This document shows, piece by piece, positions 1 to 5,109 of a stretch of 7,147 bases of DNA. A program made the position numbers and the translations under genes. The first letter of the stretch is position 1, and each line of letters opens with the position of its first letter. Below the pieces are notes generated by a model. It was not told the origin of the DNA. It worked only from the letters and a program-made list of their open reading frames with translations, and did no database searches. Location: assembly GCA_007128675.1 (NCBI GenBank), contig SKWY01000242.1:1-7147 (forward strand), given 5' to 3'. This stretch comes from Deltaproteobacteria bacterium. GTDB taxonomy: Bacteria; Myxococcota; Myxococcia; SLRQ01.

Positions 1-1006
1 ACATCACCCGATCTACATCGAAGTACATCAACAGAAGATGAAGCAGTTCATCCTGGGGGAATGCGCTGGTTGTCCACCAGAAATTGTCATGGAGATATTG
101 CTCAAACGGCTTATCCAGGGTTTCTTCGGTCGCTTCACTCATCTTTTGCACGATGCGTTTGTAGAAGAACGGAAGGCCCTCGCCCATGTGGCCGATAATG
201 ATCTGTAGTTTGGGAAATCTGTCGAATACTCCGGACGTGATCATTCGAAGGCATTGAGTAACTACTTCCTGGTGCCATCCATATGCTGGACCGGCGAGAA
301 CGTGGTCCTGGTGCTGCTTCTGATATTCCGGCCGCATATTGCTGTAGTAGATTTGGAAAACTTCGTCAGGTGGCAGGCCAGGATGGATATATATCGGCAC
401 ATCAAGGGCTTCGGCACGCGCCAGCACGGGCTCAAAGTCGGGATGATCGAGGAATTTTTTCCCGATGATTCCATTGGTCAAGGCTCCCAGGAAGCCATCT
501 TCTCGAACTGAGCGTTCCAGTTCGTCCGCTGAGGCCTCCGGACTCTGCAACGGCAAGGTTGCAAACGCCTGGAACCGACCCGGATAGGTGGCCATCGGTT
601 CATCGGCGAGCATTTTGTTGAGACGATACGCAAAATCGATGCCCTCCTGACCTGGGATCTCCTGCACACCCGGCGTATGTGCGGAGAGGATTTGAACGTT
701 GACCCCCGCCTCATCCATCGCAGCGATGCGGCGCGGGCCGATTTCGGCAAGACCAGTATCCTTGAGGAACAGCCTGTCGTTCAGCACCATCAACTCATGG
801 GTGGAAAAGGTCTCTTCCGTGCCGATAAATGGCAGGTCTTGGTCTCGCAACGAGATGTCCGAAGTCTTTCTCGCGGCGCAATTGGAGATAATGGCGGGTG
901 CGGACAATCCGGCACCAAAGCCAAGTGCCGCCACGCCACTTAGACTTAGAAAGTTGCGGCGTCCCATCGCCAGGCTCTTTTTCGGTTTTTCGCTCGGTGC
1001 TGTCAT
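1..1006 (-). CDS. Tat-exported amidohydrolase family protein (ACMSD / resorcylate decarboxylase-like), 3' end beyond window
   Basis: From ATG at 1006 the frame stays open to the left edge (335 codons), so the C-terminus is missing. Residues 15-34 are a twin-arginine signal (GRRNFLSLSG then a hydrophobic stretch), so export by Tat is likely. The rest reads as an Amidohydrolase-2 (PF04909) TIM barrel: IGTEETF at 61-67, YIHPG at 206-210, and the family signature IIIGHMGEGLPF at 269-280. The end, FDVDRVM, is where the family normally continues into its FSxDYP metal-site strand, so roughly 40-60 residues are absent. Relatives are metal-dependent decarboxylases or hydrolases of aromatic or semialdehyde substrates; the substrate here cannot be told. 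In gamma-resorcylate decarboxylases the first ligand pair is ExH; here it reads E64-E65-T66, so the His is replaced. An AGGA at about 14 nt before ATG is a weak ribosome site; ATG at codon 14 is an alternative start that would keep the RR motif. Confidence 0.88.
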   Translation of the reverse strand, partial: MTAPSEKPKKSLAMGRRNFLSLSGVAALGFGAGLSAPAIISNCAARKTSDISLRDQDLPFIGTEETFSTHELMVLNDRLFLKDTGLAEIGPRRIAAMDEAGVNVQILSAHTPGVQEIPGQEGIDFAYRLNKMLADEPMATYPGRFQAFATLPLQSPEASADELERSVREDGFLGALTNGIIGKKFLDHPDFEPVLARAEALDVPIYIHPGLPPDEVFQIYYSNMRPEYQKQHQDHVLAGPAYGWHQEVVTQCLRMITSGVFDRFPKLQIIIGHMGEGLPFFYKRIVQKMSEATEETLDKPFEQYLHDNFWWTTSAFPQDELLHLLLMYFDVDRVM

Positions 1007-1024
1007 GGCGTAATTGGTGTCCTA

Positions 1025-1135
1025 TTATCTGGGTGGGTGGAGTGCCCCGAGAAACCCGAGGCGGTTCATCTCGTTTCCGACGCCGCTTTGCCCCAGCCAG
1101 AGGTGAGCGAGTTCGTGAACGAGGGTGAAGACTTG
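1025..1135 (-). pseudogene. Relic of an ImmA/IrrE-family zinc metallopeptidase
   Basis: A 36-codon open stretch on the minus strand reads QVFTLVHELAHLWLGQSGV followed by a divergent tail to TAA at 1025-1027. The FTLxHELAHLWLGxSGV block is the hallmark zinc-binding helix of ImmA/IrrE (DUF955) peptidases, which cleave repressors or antitoxins; HELAH is encoded at 1103-1117. The family needs well over 100 residues, and both sides are missing. Upstream in the same frame there is a TAG at 1139-1141 preceded by an open stretch back to ATG 1177. Downstream the family sequence stops at what looks like an insertion-sequence end. It cannot make a working enzyme. Recognition of the motif is strong; the fragment is too short to place in a subfamily. 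Confidence 0.72.
1036..1068 (-). mobile_element. Possible IS3-family terminal inverted repeat (solo end)
   Basis: Read on the minus strand from 1068 the sequence begins TGAACCGCCTCGGGTTTC and continues with a G-rich stretch. This resembles the TGAACCGCC(C)CGGG-type ends I associate with some IS3-family elements; that is from memory and not checked. It starts exactly where the ImmA/IrrE relic loses similarity to its family (after QSGVGNE), as expected if an element had inserted into that gene. No transposase is present and the second end is not seen, so only a stub would remain. It sits directly upstream of the amidohydrolase and may contribute to that gene's promoter region. Confidence 0.3.
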
Positions 1136-1218
1136 GCTCTACGTCCGGCCCCGACCGAAAATCGGCGACTCGTTCATCCCGCCTCGGTGGCTGCTTCATG
1201 AAGAAAAGAACGAGCGGA

Positions 1219-1300
1219 CGGCGGTACACTCGAGCCAGACCCTGAAGCTGCGTTCGCCTAGGCTGCCCCTTTCCCTCCTCCCATTCGAGCAGTCGCTTCT
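1219..1300. repeat. Direct repeat A, copy 1
   Basis: This 82-bp segment recurs at 2197-2277 in the same orientation with about 7 substitutions and one 1-bp indel (by eye, roughly 90% identity). It starts CGGCGGTACACTCGAG and ends CATTCGAGCAGTCGCTTCT. The indel shifts any reading frame between copies, so it is unlikely to be a conserved coding exon. The two copies bracket the truncated ATPase and the deleted glutathione-transferase copy. The repeat family is not recognised. Confidence 0.8.
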
Positions 1301-1326
1301 CGGCCGAGACAGCCTTCGTCGGACCG

Positions 1327-1358
1327 AACGTTGACTATATCAACGTCGTGAACGTTGA
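1327..1358. promoter_or_regulatory. AACGTTGA triad at the ATPase start
   Basis: The 8-mer AACGTTGA occurs at 1327-1334 and 1351-1358 (24 bp apart), with its inverted form TCAACGT at 1340-1346 between them. The first two could pair as a 7-bp hairpin (ACGTTGA, loop CTATA, TCAACGT). The cluster overlaps the GTG start of the ATPase remnant, where no Shine-Dalgarno is visible, so it could be an operator or translational control hairpin. It may also be chance. Confidence 0.3.
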
Positions 1359-1692
1359 ACAGGCGAATGAGGCTCTTGCGCTGGGCCGACTCGACATTCC
1401 CGGTCTCTTCCCTCGGCTCGAGGCGCTCCAAGATGCACCCGCTAGATTCCGGGTCGACCTTGGTCTGGATCCCCTGCCGGAAGAGCCCGGGGTAATCCTC
1501 GTCCGAGGCGCGCGCCAGTACGGCAAGTCTACGTGGATGGAAGGGGCTATCCGTGAAACGGTGCAAGAACACGGCCCCGGCAGCGCCTTTCTAATTGACG
1601 GCGATTACATCCGAGACGCCGACCATCTCACCAATGAGGTCTCACGCCTCGCCGGAGCCTTCAGCACCAAAGCCGGGGTCCGCCGACTCTGA
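1348..1692 (+). pseudogene. AAA-family ATPase (AAA_14/DUF4143-like), 3'-truncated
   Basis: The 114-residue frame from GTG 1348 carries a clean Walker A, GARQYGKST at residues 54-62, within GVILVRGARQYGKSTWMEG, followed by a segment (FLIDGDYIRDADHLTNEV) typical of AAA_14/DUF4143 proteins. Such proteins usually have about 350-450 residues. Here the frame stops at VRRL, exactly where RRLFIDEI-type Walker B sequence is expected. At 1691 the DNA changes abruptly into a piece of the glutathione-transferase gene, which supplies the TGA stop. ATP might still bind but hydrolysis, needing Walker B and the sensor region, should be lost. Upstream codons back to about 1280 are open in the same frame but lack a start. 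There is no obvious ribosome site. The family function is poorly known; several members sit near toxin or defence genes. Confidence 0.7.
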
Positions 1693-1993
1693 CCTTGGCA
1701 TGCCTCCTCGTAGGCCTGTTGTGACTTGGCAAAGCCTCGCCCATCCGGGGATCGACCACGGAAATGCCCAGCGCGTCCTCGAGTCCCATAAGCTTGCGCA
1801 CTATGAGGGTGCGGTTCGCCCAAGGGCAGGCGAACGAGACATAGAGATGGTAGCGATCCGACTCGGCCGGATGACCGGATGCCCCATCGGCGGAGATACG
1901 GTCGCGAAAACGGCTGGGCTCCCGCCGGAACCTGCCCGTCTCGTCCGCGGTGTACCAGCCCGGGTGCCATTCGCCTTCATGCATGTATCCCAT
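1691..1993 (-). pseudogene. Internally deleted copy of the glutathionyl-hydroquinone reductase gene
   Basis: This is a degraded duplicate of the intact gene at 3332-4312. Positions 1691-1733 match 3685-3727 with no difference seen, and 1735-2013 match 4054-4332 with about a dozen differences, so a stretch of 325 bp relative to the full copy is missing at about 1734. CC is present at both ends of the deleted interval. Because 325 is not a multiple of three, the protein from ATG 1993 is correct for about 86 residues (through the catalytic Cys-Pro-Trp motif CPWANRT) and then runs out of frame. The 3' part, including most of the C-terminal helical domain, is absent. The ribosome site also differs: AAGAGA here versus AAGGAGA in the intact copy. 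Function is lost. Confidence 0.88.
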
Positions 1994-2013
1994 TTCGAAT
2001 CTCTTGAGTCCTC

Positions 2014-2340
2014 GTGAGGGAACCGTGCGTCATCCGCGCCCGCGTCCAGCCTAGGCACTCCATGATGAGTACGGCAAGTACTCCTGCGCGGTAAGGCATC
2101 CTAGGCAGGTTGATTTGTTGCTGACCCCTACACCACCAACACCAATAACCGGCTCTTCGCATGCCAACCCTCCGATCCAACGAGGCTGTTTCGTCTCGGC
2201 GGTACACTCGAGCAAGACCCTGAAGCCGCATTCGCGCAGGCTCCCCTTGCCCGCCTCCCATTCGAGCAGTCGCTTCTGCAGGCACCCAGTGCTCTCGGAT
2301 CGCCGGGAGGTGTGCGTCGCGAAGGGGGCTGCAGAAAGGT
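2014..2340. other. Gene-free spacer between the pseudogene and the GGDEF gene
   Basis: No convincing gene is present. Contents: a small perfect hairpin AGTACGGCAAGTACT at about 2067-2081, two CCTAGG sites about 50 bp apart, and repeat A copy 2 (2197-2277). Open frames on the minus strand cross this region but show no recognisable domain and have no ribosome site. Confidence 0.6.
2197..2277. repeat. Direct repeat A, copy 2
   Basis: This 81-bp segment is the second copy of the repeat at 1219-1300, same orientation, with one base fewer within a run of C. It lies about 130 bp before the GGDEF coding start. Minus-strand translation gives a helical-looking stretch (KRLLEWEAGKGSL...) in this copy, but the frame is not kept in copy 1. 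Confidence 0.8.
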
Positions 2341-2341
2341 C

Positions 2342-2376
2342 TTGCGGTATGTATATGGAGCATGGTATATGTATAT
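2342..2376 (+). promoter_or_regulatory. Candidate promoter with tandem TATGTATAT operator-like repeats
   Basis: TATGTATAT occurs at 2348-2356 and again at 2368-2376, exactly 20 bp apart, about two helical turns, in an AT-rich patch within GC-rich surroundings. TTGCGG (2342-2347) and TATATG (2366-2371) separated by 18 bp form a plausible -35/-10 pair. The second 9-mer overlaps the -10, so a bound protein would block transcription. Because the gene downstream ends in a ribbon-helix-helix-like domain, a family that often binds tandem short operators, autoregulation is a reasonable guess. Confidence 0.4.
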
Positions 2377-2406
2377 CTGCCCCCAATCAGAAAGAGAGGA
2401 ATTCAA

Positions 2407-3081
2407 ATGCACGAGACACATGACCCCATGACTGGAGTGCTTCGCAGGGAGGTTCTCAGGCGCAAGCTGGAGGAGATGTTCGCCCGAAGCTCCGAAGAGG
2501 ATTCGCTTATCAGCCTGGCCTTCCTCGACTTGGACAACTTCAAGGCATTCAACGACGAGCAGGGTCACGAGATGGGTGACGAGCTCATCAAGACCTTCGC
2601 AAGCATTTTGGAAAAGAACTGCCGCAGCCAAGATTTGTTGGGACGCTATGGAGGCGAGGAGTTTCTCGTCGTGATGCCGGACACGCAGCCGGAGGATGCC
2701 CTATTGTTAATGGAGGATGTTCGTCGCCAAGTCAGCTCGAGCACCTTCACCCTGCGCTGCGGCGACCGAGAGATGCGGCACAGCTTCACATTCTCCGGCG
2801 GCATCGCCGCATTTCCCCGTGATGGACAAGAGCCGTCGGAGGTGGTTCGAGCCGCCGATAGCGCCTTATACAACGCGAAGATGTATGGGCGGGATCGTCT
2901 TCTCTTGGCGGTGAAGTCCAAGATGGTGCTCAAATCGAGCTACTACCCGGGGCCACAGCTTCAGAAGCTGGCCGACCTTGCCGCGAAGACCCAGAAGTCG
3001 GAGGCTTTCTTGCTCAGAGAAGCACTCGACGATCTCTTGGCTCGTTACTCCGAACGCCGCGTCAGCCCCGAAAATTTGTGA
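2407..3081 (+). CDS. Diguanylate cyclase (GGDEF) fused to a C-terminal ribbon-helix-helix-like DNA-binding domain
   Basis: Start ATG 2407 is chosen because GAGAGGA ends 6 nt before it; an upstream in-frame ATG at 2362 lies in the promoter-like patch. The 224-residue protein opens directly with DPMTGVLRREVL (6-17), the usual beginning of a GGDEF domain, so there is no sensor or membrane part. Catalytic features are present: FLDLDNFKAFND (39-50) with metal-binding D41, and GGEEF (82-86). RSQD at 73-76, five residues before GGEEF, is an intact RxxD inhibitory site, so product c-di-GMP should bind. The domain ends at ADSALYNAKMYGRDRL (about 150-165). Residues 173-214 (KSSYYPGPQLQKLADLAAK and then KSEAFLLREALDDLLARY) fit a ribbon-helix-helix: a short strand followed by two helices. 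The predicted job is cytoplasmic c-di-GMP synthesis coupled to DNA binding. The GGDEF call is near certain; the RHH call rests on pattern only. Confidence 0.92.
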   Translation: MHETHDPMTGVLRREVLRRKLEEMFARSSEEDSLISLAFLDLDNFKAFNDEQGHEMGDELIKTFASILEKNCRSQDLLGRYGGEEFLVVMPDTQPEDALLLMEDVRRQVSSSTFTLRCGDREMRHSFTFSGGIAAFPRDGQEPSEVVRAADSALYNAKMYGRDRLLLAVKSKMVLKSSYYPGPQLQKLADLAAKTQKSEAFLLREALDDLLARYSERRVSPENL

Positions 3082-3150
3082 TTTGCTCTGGGCTTCCGTG
3101 CCTGTGTCCGCGGCGGCTGTTGGTCCATGATGGCGTCGAGCTTCTACCGC

Positions 3151-3164
3151 TGCTACCTGTAGCA
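3151..3164. terminator. Short dyad between convergent genes
   Basis: TGCTACCTGTAGCA is a perfect 6-bp dyad with a 2-base centre, lying between the convergent ends of the GGDEF gene (3081) and the glutathione-transferase gene (3332). It lacks a T-run on either side, so a role as an intrinsic terminator is weakly supported. Confidence 0.2.
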
Positions 3165-3181
3165 ATCCTTCGAGCTGGTGG

Positions 3182-3331
3182 TCAGAAATCGTGTACGCGC
3201 CCCCATCGCCATCGCTCGTAAAGAGCCTCGAGGGCGGGAAGGTCTTGGGAGTGCCGTTCCAACCATCCTTCGAGTTCGGGGCGAGCGCACTTGAAGTACT
3301 CCCGATCGTCCGGAGAGATCCGAGCTGAAGG
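3182..3331 (-). other. Coding-like 49-codon tail in frame after the glutathione-transferase stop
   Basis: After the TGA at 3332-3334 the same minus-strand frame remains open for 49 codons to TGA at 3182-3184. It reads like protein (DDREYFKCARPELEGWLERH, then a helical stretch ending WRWGRVHDF). No start codon lies near its beginning and no family is recognised. The upstream enzyme already has a complete C-terminus, so this is more likely a remnant or a fused tail lost by a stop than an independent gene. Confidence 0.3.
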
Positions 3332-4312
3332 TCATACCGTGCCCAGCCAGTCCCGGCCATGCGGCACCGTCAGATCGATGGAGGGTCCGAGAGGCACTAT
3401 GCGAGTCGGGTTCACGTTGTCCTGGCTCCAGTAGTAGTGAACCTTGATGTGATCGAAGCGCGTGTTCTCTTCGAAGCCGGGCGTCTGGTAAAGGTCGCAA
3501 AGGTAGCTGAACAGGTGCTCGTAGTCCGTAATGCGTCGGATGTTGCACTTGAAGTGGGAGTAGTAGACGAGGTCGAAGCGGGCGAGAGTGGTGTAGAGCG
3601 CAACGTCGGCCTCCGTAAGCCGGCTTCCGCACAGGTACCGGCGGCTCTTTAGGTGCTCGTTCCATCGATCGAGCGCCGCGAAGAGACCTTGGCATGCCTC
3701 CTCGTAGGCCTGTTGTGACTTGGCAAAACCGGCACGATACACGCCGTTGTTGACGGGCTCGTAGATGGCATCGAGGATTCCATCCACCTCTTCCGTCAGA
3801 TCCTCTGGGCAAGGGTCGAAGCCGCGCGTGGCCAGTGGCCGAAGCTCCTTGGAGAACATCCTCATTATCTCTCGCGACTCGTTGTTGACGATCATCCGAG
3901 CCTTTCGATCAAAGAGAACGGGAACCGTCACCCGACCTGTGTAGCGAGGCTCCGCAGCTCGGTAGACGTCCTGGAGTCGCGGCCTGCCCTCGAGCCGGTC
4001 CTCCGTCGATCCGTCGAAATCGTCCGGATGTCGACCCCGGAACACCCAGCCGTCCTCGCCCATCCGGGGATCGACCACGGACAGATCCAGCGCGCCCTCC
4101 AGTCCCATCAGCTTGCGCACTATGAGTGTGCGGTTCGCCCAAGGGCAGGCGAACGAGACATAGAGATGGTAGCGATCCGACTCGGCCGGATGACCGGATG
4201 GCCCATCGGCGGAGATACGGTCGCGAAAACGGCTGGGCTCCCGCCGGAACTTGCCCGTCTCGTCCGCGGTGTACCAGCCCGGGTGCCATTCGCCTTCATG
4301 CATGTATCCCAT
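3332..4312 (-). CDS. Glutathionyl-hydroquinone reductase (xi-class glutathione transferase, YqjG/PcpF/ECM4 family)
   Basis: The protein has 326 residues, matching the family's usual 320-330. Starting from ATG 4312, the ribosome site AAGGAGA lies about 6 nt upstream. The N-terminal part gives GEWHPGWY (7-14) and the catalytic motif CPWANRT with C56, the cysteine that attacks glutathionyl-hydroquinones. Then come VVDPRMGEDGWVF (79-91), RVTVPVLFD (127-135), and the glutathione-contacting NNESREI (143-149). The all-helical C-terminal half contains LTEADVALYTTLARFDLVYY and ends with HYYWSQDNVNPTRIVPLGP followed by the HGRDW tail. The known reaction is GSH-dependent reduction of glutathionyl-hydroquinones to hydroquinones plus GSSG in the cytoplasm, protecting against quinones and aiding aromatic breakdown. 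The neighbour at 4411 is co-directional, 98 bp upstream. A deleted duplicate lies at 1691-1993. Nothing suggests this copy is inactive. Confidence 0.95.
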   Translation of the reverse strand: MGYMHEGEWHPGWYTADETGKFRREPSRFRDRISADGPSGHPAESDRYHLYVSFACPWANRTLIVRKLMGLEGALDLSVVDPRMGEDGWVFRGRHPDDFDGSTEDRLEGRPRLQDVYRAAEPRYTGRVTVPVLFDRKARMIVNNESREIMRMFSKELRPLATRGFDPCPEDLTEEVDGILDAIYEPVNNGVYRAGFAKSQQAYEEACQGLFAALDRWNEHLKSRRYLCGSRLTEADVALYTTLARFDLVYYSHFKCNIRRITDYEHLFSYLCDLYQTPGFEENTRFDHIKVHYYWSQDNVNPTRIVPLGPSIDLTVPHGRDWLGTV

Positions 4313-4410
4313 TTCGAATCTCCTTAGTCCTCCTTCAGCTCCGGCACGAGATTGAGCCTCGAAATCGACGTCACTGGGGCCCGGGTCCTCTCCCTTTGCC
4401 TCGAGCTTCT

Positions 4411-4833
4411 CTATTGCTTTTTTGGATAGTCCCCACTGCGCCCGGAAACTATGCGATGGACACCGACAGCTAAGCTCAGGCTGCCGCCCACCAGAAGAAA
4501 CAAGGTGAACGTCACTCGTCCACCTCTTCTGCGAGGGAACCTATATTCCTTGAGGCGGGCCTCAATGGATTCCACCTCGTCGACAGGCTCGCCGCGTCCT
4601 GGCAAGGCCGGCGACAATTGGTAAGCCCCCAAAAAAAGCAATGCGGCCACCAACAATCCCCAAACGCCCTTCCAACGGTATGCGGCGTCGATGGCGCGGG
4701 TGTGCAATCGCAGCATGTCATCGATGGCAGCAGGGTCGGCGCCCGCTCGAAGCAGGTCGGTACGGATTGAGCTCGTAGTATGACCCCAGGTGAGCCGCGC
4801 GCGAACCTCACGTGATATCTCGTCTGGAGTCAC
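4411..4833 (-). CDS. Two-helix membrane protein of unknown function
   Basis: The start is set at GTG 4833, five bases after a GAGGTGA-like ribosome site; a longer form from GTG 4911 (166 residues) has no such site. The 140-residue protein begins with a soluble helical region (TPDEISREVRARLTWGHTTS, then DLLRAGADPAAIDDMLRLH) resembling short repeats in which a helix searches its next partner. It then has two membrane segments, about residues 59-75 (WGLLVAALLFLGAYQL) and about 111-133 (VTFTLFLLVGGSLSLAVGV), separated by a charged, proline-rich loop. The C-terminal end reads RSGDYPKKQ and stops just after an A6 run (T6 at 4418-4423 on the plus strand). I do not recognise a family. Orientation fits an operon with the metallopeptidase upstream and the reductase downstream, though the gaps are about 100-280 bp. 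Confidence 0.6.
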   Translation of the reverse strand: MTPDEISREVRARLTWGHTTSSIRTDLLRAGADPAAIDDMLRLHTRAIDAAYRWKGVWGLLVAALLFLGAYQLSPALPGRGEPVDEVESIEARLKEYRFPRRRGGRVTFTLFLLVGGSLSLAVGVHRIVSGRSGDYPKKQ

Positions 4834-4920
4834 GGATTCACCTCGTCTTGGGCCGTCGAGGCGGCAGATGATCGCGGAACGATGGACATGCACTGACTCG
4901 ATCGTGGCCACACGCCGTTG

Positions 4921-5103
4921 TCAGCTCACTAGATGGCTCCGAGTCAAGGTACCATGAGTGGATCTTCGAGAGAAACGAGGAAACATGCGGTGAGGAGCCC
5001 GGGTCTCCTCGGCGATCGGCGCGCCCTCTCTGGTAACCAGAGTGACGTTGTACTTCTCATGCGATGGTTCATCACCGGCGCATCCGGTCACTGTGGTCGT
5101 CAA
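4921..5103 (-). CDS. Doubtful 60-residue ORF after the metallopeptidase
   Basis: A TTG at 5103, six bases after the metallopeptidase stop, opens a 60-codon frame (begins MTTTVTGCAGDEPSHEKYNV). The mid part (YNVTLVTREGAPIAEETRAP) looks coding, while the end does not. There is no ribosome site beyond what the upstream gene provides, no signal peptide, and no recognisable domain. It may be a small translationally coupled gene, but it is equally likely to be chance. Confidence 0.2.
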   Translation of the reverse strand: MTTTVTGCAGDEPSHEKYNVTLVTREGAPIAEETRAPHRMFPRFSRRSTHGTLTRSHLVS

Positions 5104-5109
5104 AGGCAG

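Noticed and set aside
795..1229. 144-codon minus-strand open frame with arginine- and proline-rich sequence
   Set aside because: It overlaps the amidohydrolase start in another frame and the ImmA/IrrE relic; composition is typical of an out-of-frame reading in GC-rich DNA.
1595..2017. 140-codon plus-strand open frame
   Set aside because: It reads antisense through the transferase pseudogene; the same antisense frame is open in the intact copy, so openness follows from the real gene's codon use.
1219..2277. Integron attC-like cassette array
   Set aside because: No paired core sites of the RYYYAAC/GTTRRRY type or imperfect attC palindromes border the repeat, and no integrase is present.
2051..2631. 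Overlapping minus-strand open frames through repeat A copy 2 and the start of the GGDEF gene
   Set aside because: No domain or ribosome site, conflict with the strongly supported GGDEF gene, and the repeat's indel breaks the frame in its other copy.
3332..3334. Selenocysteine readthrough at the reductase TGA
   Set aside because: The enzyme is already full length, no selenocysteine-insertion hairpin is evident, and the family's catalytic residue is the N-terminal cysteine.
3153..3812. 219-codon minus-strand frame starting inside the reductase gene
   Set aside because: Out-of-frame shadow of the reductase with low-complexity arginine-rich sequence; its apparent ATGA overlap at the reductase stop is coincidental.
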